Origin: JBBREP01 sp036501845
GTDB lineage: Bacteria; Actinomycetota; Acidimicrobiia; IMCC26256; PALSA-610
Direction: 5' to 3'
DNA length: 33,764 bases
Assembly (NCBI GenBank): GCA_036501845.1
Contig: DASXZO010000172.1
Coordinates: 1 to 33,764 of the forward strand
Positions 23,755 to 32,294 of this stretch are shown here, in pieces. Below the pieces are notes generated by a model. It was not told the origin of the DNA. It did not search any database and saw only the letters and a program-made list of their open reading frames with translations. A program made the position numbers and the translations under genes. Within the stretch, counting starts at the first letter, position 1. The number at the start of each line of letters is the position of its first letter.

Positions 23755-25321
23755 CCGTGCCCCTCACCGCCTCACGAAGAACGGCACGTCGATCGCAGAT
23801 CGGCACGTCGGGAGGACCGAGCGCGCGGTAGTGCGCGTAGACGCGGGGTGCGAACGTGGCGAGGTGATCGATTTCGAGCGCCTCGATCTGCGGCCGCAGC
23901 GTGAGTTCCGCCGTTGTCCCGCTCACGAAGCCAAGGTCGACGAGCACCGAGACGTCACAGGGCTTGGTTGCGGGCGGGAGCCGGTCGTAATTCGCGAGCA
24001 GCCGGGCTTCGTCGCGTTGAATGTCTGCGTAGAACCGAGCATCGCGTAGTCCGAGCGTGGCCGACAGAGCGACGATGCTCACCACGATGACCGCGAGCAT
24101 CGAGCCGGCAGCAACGGACCGCAATGTCCACGCCGCCCGAGTCGCTCCCGCGTCCCGCGCGCCGCCGGGCTCTCGATCGGTGAGCGCCCGCAGCAACCAG
24201 AAGGCGATTCCCGCCACCACGAGGAGCTGCGGCGTGCCGAAATGGCTCTGCAACGCGAGCCTGGGTCCACCCGACACGCGCCCGACTGCGATGAGTGCGT
24301 CCCAGCCCATGCCGAACAGGATCAGCGCAGGCGAGATCCATCCGTTGGCACGCGCCGCGCGGTGACGGAGCGCGTCGACGACCACGACGAGCGCGACGGC
24401 GAGCAGCACGCATCCGAGCACCTGGTGCAACCCCACATCGCGGATGGTGTGTAAGAGGGCTCCGGTCTCATCGCTCGGCGCGGCGTTGCCCAGCAAGGCA
24501 ACGAAATAACCGGGCAACTGTGTGGCGTGGTGGAGCGCGTAGCTCGTGGCGCAGGTGGATCGGCGGGTGCCGAGGCAACCCGAATAACCGAGCTGCGACA
24601 CGTAGCCAGCTCGATACGTGATGCCGGTGACCGCGGCTGCGGCCACCCATCCGCCGAGCGCGCACCATCGAGCGGCGGCGCCCATCGTCCAAGCGATCAC
24701 GAGCGCGCCGACCACCCACACGAGCAGCCCCTGCACCGTGGAATAGCTGGTAGCGAGCGCACCCACAAACGCGCCGATCCACGCCAACGTTGCCGCCAGC
24801 CCGGTGCGCCGTGTGGCCAGGTCGAGCGCGAGCAGCGTGAGCAGGAGGCACAGCAATGTGAGGTAGAGCTGGATCTGGTATCCCCACAGCGCGTTGTTCG
24901 TGTTCGAGAGCGCGAACCACACGATCGCCAACGTCACGACGGGCACCAGCCCGACGCGCCGGCCCGAGTAACGCCGGAACAGCACGAGCAGCGCGCCGAA
25001 CGCCACACAATGCACCACGGCGCTCAGCCCGATGAGCGTGCGCACATTGAAGTGGTCCCATCGCCCCACGACCACGAAGGCCACGTTGGCGAGCACCAAG
25101 CGGCCTTCGTTGTAATGCTGCACCCACAGATCTCTTACCGACAGGTGGTGGTGCGCGGCGACGAGTACGAGGGGGAGCACACTGCCCCACTCGTCGGCCT
25201 GCGGCGCGTCGACGGCATAGTGGAGCACGAGCACCACATAGCCCAGCGCGCACACGAGTGCAGCGACGGTCGCCACCGGCGAGAACTCGCGCCACCATCG
25301 CGGCTCCGTGGTGCGAGCCAA
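23654..25321 (-). CDS. GT-C-like polytopic membrane protein with probably frameshifted C-terminus
   Basis: This 555-residue protein has about eleven helices. The outer loop after helix 1 has QADEWGS (41-47), an acidic pair like GT-C enzymes, and QHYNEGRL (69-76), a block also seen in GT-C-like polymerases and transferases. It is the last of five genes in the minus-strand unit. It starts with TTG at 25321 directly after the previous stop (TGA-TTG). Up to about residue 505 the sequence looks normal. After PPDVP it reads through about 50 residues with an unusual Cys/Arg-rich composition that overlap the convergent gene. Removing one 19-base repeat unit would instead give PPDVPFFVRR and a stop at 23764, with no overlap. 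The last part may therefore be a mutation or an assembly error. Confidence 0.72.
   Translation of the reverse strand: MARTTEPRWWREFSPVATVAALVCALGYVVLVLHYAVDAPQADEWGSVLPLVLVAAHHHLSVRDLWVQHYNEGRLVLANVAFVVVGRWDHFNVRTLIGLSAVVHCVAFGALLVLFRRYSGRRVGLVPVVTLAIVWFALSNTNNALWGYQIQLYLTLLCLLLTLLALDLATRRTGLAATLAWIGAFVGALATSYSTVQGLLVWVVGALVIAWTMGAAARWCALGGWVAAAAVTGITYRAGYVSQLGYSGCLGTRRSTCATSYALHHATQLPGYFVALLGNAAPSDETGALLHTIRDVGLHQVLGCVLLAVALVVVVDALRHRAARANGWISPALILFGMGWDALIAVGRVSGGPRLALQSHFGTPQLLVVAGIAFWLLRALTDREPGGARDAGATRAAWTLRSVAAGSMLAVIVVSIVALSATLGLRDARFYADIQRDEARLLANYDRLPPATKPCDVSVLVDLGFVSGTTAELTLRPQIEALEIDHLATFAPRVYAHYRALGPPDVPICDRRAVLREAVRGTVSVARRPWCTEAQCDTRSLGRWDGTAVCTCPSQ
23782..23810. repeat. 19-base-offset direct repeat causing a likely frameshift
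   Basis: CGGCACGTCG occurs at 23782-23791 and 23801-23810, an offset of 19 bases. Because 19 is not a multiple of three, duplication of this unit would shift the frame of the minus-strand gene. With one unit removed the gene ends at a TGA (23766-23764), 9 bases from the convergent gene's stop. Confidence 0.6.
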
Positions 25322-27565
25322 TCAGTTCCCGCCGAGCACGTTGCAGAGCGACGGTCGTCCGAGTGGATCTTCCACGATCGTGCCGTCGAACGTGGGCGTG
25401 GTGGTGTTGTCGACAGAGTTGCGCCCGATCGAGATCTGGTGTGTCGGGAACACGAACGTGCCCAGCTGCTCGGGGGTGAGCGTGAACTGCACGAAACGGA
25501 AGGCGATGCGGCTCCCCCAGATGACCGACACGTGGCCGTTGTTGTGGTCCATGATCACGTTCACGTTGTACGTGCGGCCGGGGACGAAGTGCACGATCGT
25601 GGGGCCGGTGAAGTAGCCGTGATTGTCGGGCGTGGTGTGCACATCCTTGTGGCCTTCCGACGCGAACCCAAACGCCACCGTGTTGTTCGATTGCACGATC
25701 GCCACGATCTTCTGCACTTGGCCGGACGCTCCCTGCACCACGACCGGTTCCACCTTCTGCGCGTTCACGTGCCGGAATGTCATGCGCAACCGGTACTCGC
25801 CAGCGGCGCGCGAGAGCGCCACGCCCGACCACGGGCCCCACGCCAGCTCGCGAATGTTGCCCGGCGACCAGTAGACGCCTTCGCAGTTGCCCACCACGAA
25901 CACGGTGCCGCGCGGTGCCGGGCTATCGGGCAGCACGGCGCCGTGCAGCACGTGCGGCGCGCTCGTGCCCGGCACGAGATTGTGCAGGCGGTACTGCGCG
26001 GCGATGAACGGTCCGCTCACCTCTTGCGGATCCCAGTCGGTGGTGTAGTGGTAAGCCACTGCGAGCGCCACGTTGACCAGCACCGACAGGGCCGCGAGCA
26101 CGGCGAGCACCGACCACACCACGCGACGCCGCCGCCGAGGCCTGTTGGGTTCGGTTGCGGGCGGCTCGGCGTCGGCACGGTCATCCGACCAGCGCAGCGC
26201 CACCTGCAGGCCGGCGGCCCCGGCGAGCACGAGCAGCGGCACGAAGTCGGACAGGTACCGCTGCGCGATGTACCCGAACGGCAGCACCGACACCGCACCG
26301 ATCGCCGCGCCCACGAGCGGCACCCGCAGCCCGGACAGCGTGGGCGCGTGATCGCCGTCGCGGTGGCGCCACGGCCGGAACGCAGCGAAGAGCCCGATGC
26401 ACGCGAGCACGAACAGGAACGGCATCGACGACGGGATGCTCGATGACGGTTCCAGCGTGTCGAACACCACACCGCCGATCGCGTGCGGCGAATGCGGAAA
26501 GTCGATGAACGGCAGCAGCGTGGTGAGGCGCAGGGCGTCGGGACGGAAGTATTGGACCAGCGTGGAGGGAACGAACTTGAGGCTGAAGTAACTGCCGCCG
26601 CTGTGGGCAAGGAAATACTTCCGGCCCGGATTGATCTGCGACATGCTCTGGCTCGCAGTGGGGAATACGAACGGGTTCCCGAACTTTGCGTTGTTCACGT
26701 AGCAGTAGCTCGCGAGCGGCACGAATGCCGCCACCGCGAGGCCGATCGCCCGGCTGCGGGCCACATCGACGTTGACACCGGCGATGCTCCGCAGCCTCGG
26801 GAACGCCACCACGACCGCGACGAGGCCGAGGGCAGCAATGGGGCCGAAGCCCACCGATCCGCGCGACAGCACCGACGCCCACGCGAACGCCGCGGCGGCG
26901 ACAAGCGCGCCGCGGGAGGGCCGTCGCAACCACACGAGCAGCGCGTCGAACGACGCCAGCGCGAGGGCGGCGCCCCACGCCTCGGCTTCGTGGTACACCC
27001 AGGCTTGGCTGGCGAGGAACAGCATCGCCGAGCCCGCGCCGATCACGAACACAAAGATCGCGGCCCACAACCGTTCCTGTTTCGTGACCGCACGGTCGGC
27101 GCGCAGCAACAGGCGAACGCCCCAGAGGATGCGCGCCGCGCATACCAGCGCGAGCGCAGTAGCGAACAGGATCGCCAACTGCGTCATGCGGTCGGAAATG
27201 CCGGGTGCGAAGTGCGCCAGCGGCAAGCGCAGCAGCGCAGGGAACGGGCCGTAGTACATGTACCAGCGGCTGCCGTGCTGAAAGCCCTCGAACTCGAGGC
27301 TCACTCGCGGCATGTCCCAATGGCCGTGGATCAGCGCCTGCGCCTGGGCTGTATAGAAGTGCGTGGTGAACGATTCGCTCATCAGGTTGAAGCGATCCAA
27401 CATGAGCACGGCAACGAATGGGATCGCTGCGAAGCCAGCCCCCTTGGCACATGAACGGAAGAACCCGCGCCGGCCGGCGGGCGCGCCCTGCTCCGGCGGC
27501 GACGAGGTGGTGTCGGCGCTCGAGGTTGCGGCCGTTGTGGCCTCGGGGATGAGCTCGGTGGTCAT
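25322..27565 (-). CDS. Large polytopic membrane protein with outer C-terminal domain (paralogue of next upstream gene)
   Basis: This 747-residue protein has a Ser/Thr/Pro-rich N-terminus and helix 1 near 44-56. An outer loop with AQAQALIHGHWDMP (73-86) and YYGPFPALLRLPL (104-116) follows, then about ten more helices to about residue 500. The GSAMLFLASQAWVYHEAEAW block is shared almost word for word with the gene upstream. From about residue 530 there is a beta-rich outer domain with VVGNCEGVY and a second cysteine near the end (PSLCN), probably a disulfide pair. The architecture suggests a GT39/GT-C-like transferase plus a carbohydrate-binding-like domain, but I cannot assign a known family with certainty. 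ATG 27565 overlaps the previous stop (ATGA). An RRGFF stretch (32-36) looks Tat-like but is probably chance. Confidence 0.72.
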   Translation of the reverse strand: MTTELIPEATTAATSSADTTSSPPEQGAPAGRRGFFRSCAKGAGFAAIPFVAVLMLDRFNLMSESFTTHFYTAQAQALIHGHWDMPRVSLEFEGFQHGSRWYMYYGPFPALLRLPLAHFAPGISDRMTQLAILFATALALVCAARILWGVRLLLRADRAVTKQERLWAAIFVFVIGAGSAMLFLASQAWVYHEAEAWGAALALASFDALLVWLRRPSRGALVAAAAFAWASVLSRGSVGFGPIAALGLVAVVVAFPRLRSIAGVNVDVARSRAIGLAVAAFVPLASYCYVNNAKFGNPFVFPTASQSMSQINPGRKYFLAHSGGSYFSLKFVPSTLVQYFRPDALRLTTLLPFIDFPHSPHAIGGVVFDTLEPSSSIPSSMPFLFVLACIGLFAAFRPWRHRDGDHAPTLSGLRVPLVGAAIGAVSVLPFGYIAQRYLSDFVPLLVLAGAAGLQVALRWSDDRADAEPPATEPNRPRRRRRVVWSVLAVLAALSVLVNVALAVAYHYTTDWDPQEVSGPFIAAQYRLHNLVPGTSAPHVLHGAVLPDSPAPRGTVFVVGNCEGVYWSPGNIRELAWGPWSGVALSRAAGEYRLRMTFRHVNAQKVEPVVVQGASGQVQKIVAIVQSNNTVAFGFASEGHKDVHTTPDNHGYFTGPTIVHFVPGRTYNVNVIMDHNNGHVSVIWGSRIAFRFVQFTLTPEQLGTFVFPTHQISIGRNSVDNTTTPTFDGTIVEDPLGRPSLCNVLGGN

Positions 27566-29817
27566 CGCGATGTAGGCGTGCTGGTCGCTCCGCTTGCATT
27601 ACGCGGCAGCGACAGGTACTTACAGATCGGCGGGCGCGGATCGTGGTGCATGGTCAAGGTGCCGCTCAACGTTGTGTCCATACGCGCACCCACGCTGTTC
27701 GTGCCGAACTCCACTTCCTTGGTGGGGAACACGTACGACGCGAGCTGCGGGGTCTTCAGCCGGTAGTCGACGAAGGCGTACACGATGAAGCCATTGAACA
27801 CGAGGTTGACGGCCCCGTTGTTCGGGTCCATCGTGACCTGCACCGTGTTCGACCGGCCCGGCACGAACGGCGACTCGGGCCCCACCTGGAACCCCTTGGC
27901 GAGGGGCGGCGCCTTCCGGTCGTTCGCCACAGTGGTGAAGCGCGGGTAGTTGGCGTGGCCTGCGGACAAGAACGTGAACCGCACCTCATTGTTCGGAGTG
28001 ACGTAGGCCGCGATCGTCTGCAGCGTGTTCCCACTGCCGCGCACCACGATCGGCTCCATGCGCGGCGCGTCGACCTTGTCGAACCTCACGCGCATGTCGT
28101 ATTGGCCCGACGCCGGGGTGCGCGCCACCGCGTACCACTCGGTGGTGGGCGCCCACGTGTTCCCCTGCGAGTAGTAGACGCCGTCGCAATTGCCCACGAC
28201 GTACACGCTGCCGCGCGCCAAGGGCTTCGGGAGGGTGGCGCCCTGATGCACGTACGGCGCCGTGCCGCCGGGGAACGTGCTGTACCAGCGGTAGAGGTCG
28301 GTGAGATGGTTGCCGATCGCGCCTTCGGGCACGAGCGGTGACTCGTAGTGGTACGCGAACGCAAGCCCGGCGTTCACCCACAGCGAGAACACGGCCAGCA
28401 CCGACAGCACACCGGCCACGATCATCGTGCCGCGCGGCCGCGCCTGAGCCCAGCGCATCACAAGGTGAAGCCCGGCGAGCGCGGTGATCACCAGGAACGG
28501 CACGAAGTCCGACATGTAACGCTGTGCGATGTAGCTGTAGGGCACCACGGTGGCGCCGCTCGCGATTGCGCCGAGCACCGCGATCCGCAGCACCGACAGC
28601 GGGGTCTGGCGGCGGCCGAGCAGCGCGATCGCGACCACGCCGACGATCGCGAGCAGGAACAGGATCGGCATCGAGCTCGGCACGCTCGACGACGGTTCGA
28701 TGGTGTCGAACAGCACGTTGCCGAACACATGCGCCGTGGTCGGGAAGTTCACGAACGGCACGAGCCACTGGAAGTGGAGCGCGTCGGGCCGCAGGTATTG
28801 CACGAGCGCGGTCGGGAAGAACCTGAAGCCGAACAGGCTGTTGTTGTTCCGGGCGAGCATCGCCTTGCGGTACACGTCGACCTCGGAGAACACCTGCTTG
28901 TTGCTCGGGAACACGAACAGCGAGCCGAACTTCGAGTAGTTCACGTACATGTACGTGACGATCGGAACGGCCGCGGCCGCGCCGATCGGCAACCAGGCAC
29001 GTTTGCGTTCGGCCCAGGAGTCGGGCAGGCCGGCGAGCCGGCGCGACCACGCGAACAGCGTGACGCCACCGAGCAACAAGATCGCGAGCGTGGCGCCGAA
29101 ACCCACCGACGCGCGCGAATTGATCGAGAACGTGGCGCACAGCGACGTGAGGATCAACGTGCTGCGCTTCGGTTCGAGGATGTAGGCGGTGAGGAAGTCG
29201 AACGCGGCGAGCGCGAGCGCGCAGCCCCAGATCTCGGCCTCGTGGTACACCCACACTTGGCTGGCGAGGAACATCAGCACCGAGCCGGCCGCGAGCGCGA
29301 ACGTGAACACGCCCACCACGAAGAGCTCCACTTTCGTGACCGGCGCGTCGTGCCGCACGAGTGTGCGGATGCGCCAGTTCAAGCGGGTGCTGGCCACGAG
29401 CGCGATCACGAGCGCGAGCAGCATGAACGGCCCGGTCCAACGCCCGTCCATGCTCGGGAACAGGAACATCAGCGGCATGCGCAACAGCGCGGGGAACGGC
29501 CCGTAGTACTCGTACTGCTTGGATCCGATCTGGAACGCCTCGATGCCGAGCGAACCGAACGGCACGTTCCAGCGCAACTGGCGGAAGGCGTGCGCCTGGA
29601 TCTCGTAGAAACCGCTGAACAGGCCGCCCCCGGCGATGCCGCCGTTCAGCCAGAGGACGCGCAGGAACACGACGATGCCGAGCCCGCCGCCCAATCCGGA
29701 CGCGCGCCAGTACCGCCGCCGATCGCCGTCGGCAACCGCCGCCCCGGTTACGGGGTCAGGTCGCTCGGCAGCGGTTCGAGTTCGTAGAGAAACTGGAATC
29801 CGAACAGTGTCGGCCAC
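27562..29817 (-). CDS. Large polytopic membrane protein with outer C-terminal domain (first of pair)
   Basis: This 751-residue protein is a full-length paralogue of the following gene. Shared blocks include YYGPFPALLRMPL, GSVLMFLASQVWVYHEAEIW, a SRASVGFG block, LVQYLRPDAL, FDTIEPSSSVPSSMP and SYIAQRYMSDFVPFL. The C-terminal outer domain (from about residue 515) contains VVGNCDGVY and a last cysteine in PPICKYL. I expect it to work as a membrane glycosyltransferase on lipid-linked sugars, next to the GT2 domain that may make the donor. The GTG at 29817 would overlap the upstream gene by 70 bases. No better in-frame ATG or GTG exists before helix 1; a TTG further in is possible. Two tandem copies suggest two related linkages or a heterodimer. 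Confidence 0.72.
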   Translation of the reverse strand: MADTVRIPVSLRTRTAAERPDPVTGAAVADGDRRRYWRASGLGGGLGIVVFLRVLWLNGGIAGGGLFSGFYEIQAHAFRQLRWNVPFGSLGIEAFQIGSKQYEYYGPFPALLRMPLMFLFPSMDGRWTGPFMLLALVIALVASTRLNWRIRTLVRHDAPVTKVELFVVGVFTFALAAGSVLMFLASQVWVYHEAEIWGCALALAAFDFLTAYILEPKRSTLILTSLCATFSINSRASVGFGATLAILLLGGVTLFAWSRRLAGLPDSWAERKRAWLPIGAAAAVPIVTYMYVNYSKFGSLFVFPSNKQVFSEVDVYRKAMLARNNNSLFGFRFFPTALVQYLRPDALHFQWLVPFVNFPTTAHVFGNVLFDTIEPSSSVPSSMPILFLLAIVGVVAIALLGRRQTPLSVLRIAVLGAIASGATVVPYSYIAQRYMSDFVPFLVITALAGLHLVMRWAQARPRGTMIVAGVLSVLAVFSLWVNAGLAFAYHYESPLVPEGAIGNHLTDLYRWYSTFPGGTAPYVHQGATLPKPLARGSVYVVGNCDGVYYSQGNTWAPTTEWYAVARTPASGQYDMRVRFDKVDAPRMEPIVVRGSGNTLQTIAAYVTPNNEVRFTFLSAGHANYPRFTTVANDRKAPPLAKGFQVGPESPFVPGRSNTVQVTMDPNNGAVNLVFNGFIVYAFVDYRLKTPQLASYVFPTKEVEFGTNSVGARMDTTLSGTLTMHHDPRPPICKYLSLPRNASGATSTPTSR

Positions 29818-31241
29818 AGGTCGACGCCGATCTGCTGAGTGCGGCTGAGGAGGCCCTCACCCTCGCTCGTGGTCTGCGCGGTGTCGGTTGCGCCACCGCG
29901 CCGCGCCGCTTCGAGTGGAAGTCCCACCGACACCTTGCGGCGCGGCGCGTAACCCGCGCGCGACACCAGGTTCTCGAAGCTGTGACGCGTGAAGAAACGC
30001 ACGTGGCCCTCGTCGAGGATGCCGCGGCGGTCGTAGCCGAAGCGGCCCGACGCCACACGCACGCGCGGGTACCAGTGGCCGAAGTTGGGGATCGACGCGA
30101 TCACGGTGCCATGGTCGGTGAGCCGGGCTCGCATGTCGCGCAGCAACCGCTCGGGATTGCGCACGTGCTCGAGCACATCGGCGGCGAGGATCACGTCGTA
30201 GTCGTGGCCCACCTCGTCGGGAATCCCGTGGTCGAGGTCGGCCTCGAAGAAGTCGTCGAGCCGCTCGCCCACCATGTCGTCCTTCTCGAGGTCGACGCCG
30301 ATCACGGTGTGGCCGAGCGCACGCACACGCTCGCCAAGCTGGCCGTCGGCACAGCCGAGGTCGAGGATGCGGCACGGCGGCTTGCGCTCGAGCCACTGCA
30401 CGATGCGGCCGTGGCTCGTGTCGTCGCCCTGCTTCTGCTCGTAGTTGTGCGTGGCGAACGCGGTGTCGCCCGAGCCGAAGCCCACCTTGTGCGCGCGATA
30501 CACGAGCACGTCGCGCACCACATCGCGCGCGTAGCCCATGCCGTCGACGTAACAGATCTCGTCGCCGTAGTAGGTGGGAATCGGCGTCTCACAGATCCGC
30601 TTCCCGGCCTCGTGGAACTGCAGGATGATCTGCGTGTCGAACTCGAAGCCGTCGGCGTTGCGGTCGAAGGGGATGTCGCGCAGCGCGGCGACGCTGTAGG
30701 CGCGGTAGCCAGAGTGCCACTCCGACAGGTCCATACCCGCAACCTTGTTCTCGAACGTGGTGAGGATGCGGTTGCCCACGTACTTGTAGAGCGGCATCCC
30801 GCCCTTGCGCGCCTCGCCCTTCACCATCATGCGCGAGCCGAACACCGCGTCGCAGTGGTCGCGCTCGAGCGGCTCGACGATCTGCGGCAGCATTTCCGGC
30901 GGGTACTGGCCGTCGCCGTGCACCAGCACCACGATGTCGAGGCCCTGCTCGATGGCCCAGCGATAACCGGCCTTCTGGTTGCCGCCGTAGCCGAGGTTGC
31001 GCGGATGGCGGATGATCTCGAGCGGAAGGTCGGGGAACATCCGCTGGTAGCCGAGCCCCACGAGATACGTGGAGTCCTTGCTGTAGTCGTCGTTGACGAT
31101 GACCTTCGCGACCTTCGGCAGGAATTCCTTCGGGATCCGGTCGAGCACCGACGCGAGCGTGGTGGCGGCGTTGTAGGCCACCACGAGGATGCCGATCTTC
31201 TTCGGCGCCGGCTGGGTCTCGGGCGTGTGGCTGTCGCTCAT
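29748..31241 (-). CDS. Fusion of DPM1-like glycosyltransferase family 2 and SAM methyltransferase
   Basis: This 497-residue fusion has two catalytic domains. Residues 15-250 are a GT2 domain with ILVVAYNAATTL (18-29), VIVNDDYSKDST (47-58), LVHGDGQYPPEML (106-118) and SEWHSGYRAY (173-182). It is close to enzymes that load a sugar onto polyprenyl phosphate, but without C-terminal membrane helices. Residues 285-460 are a class I methyltransferase with RILDLGCADGQLGE (291-304), VIGVDLE (313-319) and AADVLEHVRNPERLL (353-367). Methylation may act on the sugar just transferred or on the lipid-linked product. It lies between the oxygenase gene (ATGA overlap) and the polytopic pair, consistent with supplying them a donor. 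Both domains have their key motifs. The donor sugar is unknown. Confidence 0.88.
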   Translation of the reverse strand: MSDSHTPETQPAPKKIGILVVAYNAATTLASVLDRIPKEFLPKVAKVIVNDDYSKDSTYLVGLGYQRMFPDLPLEIIRHPRNLGYGGNQKAGYRWAIEQGLDIVVLVHGDGQYPPEMLPQIVEPLERDHCDAVFGSRMMVKGEARKGGMPLYKYVGNRILTTFENKVAGMDLSEWHSGYRAYSVAALRDIPFDRNADGFEFDTQIILQFHEAGKRICETPIPTYYGDEICYVDGMGYARDVVRDVLVYRAHKVGFGSGDTAFATHNYEQKQGDDTSHGRIVQWLERKPPCRILDLGCADGQLGERVRALGHTVIGVDLEKDDMVGERLDDFFEADLDHGIPDEVGHDYDVILAADVLEHVRNPERLLRDMRARLTDHGTVIASIPNFGHWYPRVRVASGRFGYDRRGILDEGHVRFFTRHSFENLVSRAGYAPRRKVSVGLPLEAARRGGATDTAQTTSEGEGLLSRTQQIGVDLWPTLFGFQFLYELEPLPSDLTP

Positions 31242-32107
31242 GGGTTTCCGTCTTCAGGCTTGCGATGCACGAGACGGTCGATGCCGCGCAGCACGCGACC
31301 GGCCTTGTCGTCGGAGATGCCCATGCGGCGCTTCACGCGGTCGTAGTTCCGCAGCACCGTCTTGTCGAGGAAGATCGGCACGGCCTTGAGGCCCTCGCCG
31401 GGCCGGGCGCGGTATTCGGTGGAGCGCACCACCGGCGCGTCTTCCTCGGTGAAGTAGTAGAGCGCGAGCGACTGGCGTGCGAGCCCATCGGGGCACGCCA
31501 TCGGCTCGGGATGACCGTGGTACGAGTCGGCGTCGGTGTTGAACAGCACCGCGCGGCCGAGCGTGGGCGGGATCTTGCGCACCATCTGGCGCATGTCCTG
31601 CGTCCAGAACTCGAGGTCGCCGCCGTACTCGGCCTGCCACTGCGGGTTCAGGTACACGAGCAGGTTCACCCGGCGGCGCAGATGGCGCTGCTTCGGGTGC
31701 ACCGTGAAGTCGGCGTGCACGTTCAAGTAGCCGCCACGGTACGACTGGTGCAGGCCCGCGCCCTCGAGCGTGTCGTCGGCGAGCAGGTCGCCGATGCCCG
31801 TCATCTTCGATACGAAATCGACGAACGGCCGGCTCTGCACGTCGTCGAGGAGCTGCTGGAGCGTGGGGCCCCAGGTGGTGGGCGTTTGGTTCGCGTACTT
31901 GCGCTCGTTCACGTGCACGAACGAGATCCAGTGGTCGTCGCGTTCGGGGAACTCGCCGGCGCACTGGCGCGCCACATCGGGCGCGAGGAAGTCGTCGATC
32001 ACGATGTGTGGGAACGGCGACGCACCCTGATAACGCGCCCGGTAGTCGGGCAGGTTCTCTTCGAGGCGGTCGACGTCCAGCACCGGTGTGGCGATTCCGC
32101 CTGTCAC
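31238..32107 (-). CDS. 2-oxoglutarate/Fe(II)-dependent oxygenase (prolyl-4-hydroxylase-like fold)
   Basis: This soluble protein of 289 residues has a double-stranded beta-helix core. The iron triad is visible as His131 and Asp133 (VHADF) and His197 (SYHGHP), with Arg211 (RQSLALYYF) as the 2-oxoglutarate anchor. The PFPHIVIDDFL (31-41) opening is typical of this family, as is NLLVYLNPQW (148-157). Members hydroxylate proteins or small molecules, and some act on sugars or lipids. As the first gene of the five-gene glycan unit, it probably hydroxylates a sugar, a lipid carrier or a surface protein. The start is GTG 32107, preceded by a GGCGGG stretch that could be a weak ribosome-binding site. 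The stop overlaps the next start (ATGA). All catalytic residues are present. Confidence 0.88.
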   Translation of the reverse strand: MTGGIATPVLDVDRLEENLPDYRARYQGASPFPHIVIDDFLAPDVARQCAGEFPERDDHWISFVHVNERKYANQTPTTWGPTLQQLLDDVQSRPFVDFVSKMTGIGDLLADDTLEGAGLHQSYRGGYLNVHADFTVHPKQRHLRRRVNLLVYLNPQWQAEYGGDLEFWTQDMRQMVRKIPPTLGRAVLFNTDADSYHGHPEPMACPDGLARQSLALYYFTEEDAPVVRSTEYRARPGEGLKAVPIFLDKTVLRNYDRVKRRMGISDDKAGRVLRGIDRLVHRKPEDGNP

Positions 32108-32294
32108 AACACCCGCCCCGATCCGCCGTACTCAACACCGTTTCCCGTGCTGTGACGGGACGCAGTGGAGCGGAGAATAACAGTGGCATGACGCGCCGCA
32201 CCAGAGCCCGGAGCGGGTTGCGGGCCCCGAGGTGGCTACCGCCACAGGCCGGAACGCAAACCTGAAAACGCCTGTGGTCGTACGCTTCCCGCCC
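32108..32294. promoter_or_regulatory. Divergent promoter region between oxygenase and GT-C-like genes
   Basis: The 187-base gap drives the five-gene minus unit and the plus gene. A TACGCT box (32281-32286) ends 8 bases before GTG 32295, like other leaderless candidates here, without a clear -35. A TATTCT lies on the minus strand near the AGAATA at about 32174-32179. A small inverted repeat, TCCCGT-6-ACGGGA (32143-32160), could be an operator. None is strong. Confidence 0.35.

Noticed and set aside
24527..26446. Plus-strand open frame of about 640 codons
   Set aside because: It is antisense to two membrane-protein genes with good motifs. The translation is Arg/His/Glu-rich with no domain, typical of a GC-rich shadow.
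25322..27565. Tat-like RRGFF motif near the N-terminus of the polytopic protein
   Set aside because: The following sequence is the first helix of a many-helix protein, not a cleavable Tat signal, and the paralogue lacks the motif.
29982..31346. Plus-strand open frame antisense to the GT2-methyltransferase fusion
   Set aside because: The translation is a Val/Ala/His/Glu-rich shadow; the minus strand has unmistakable GT2 and methyltransferase motifs.
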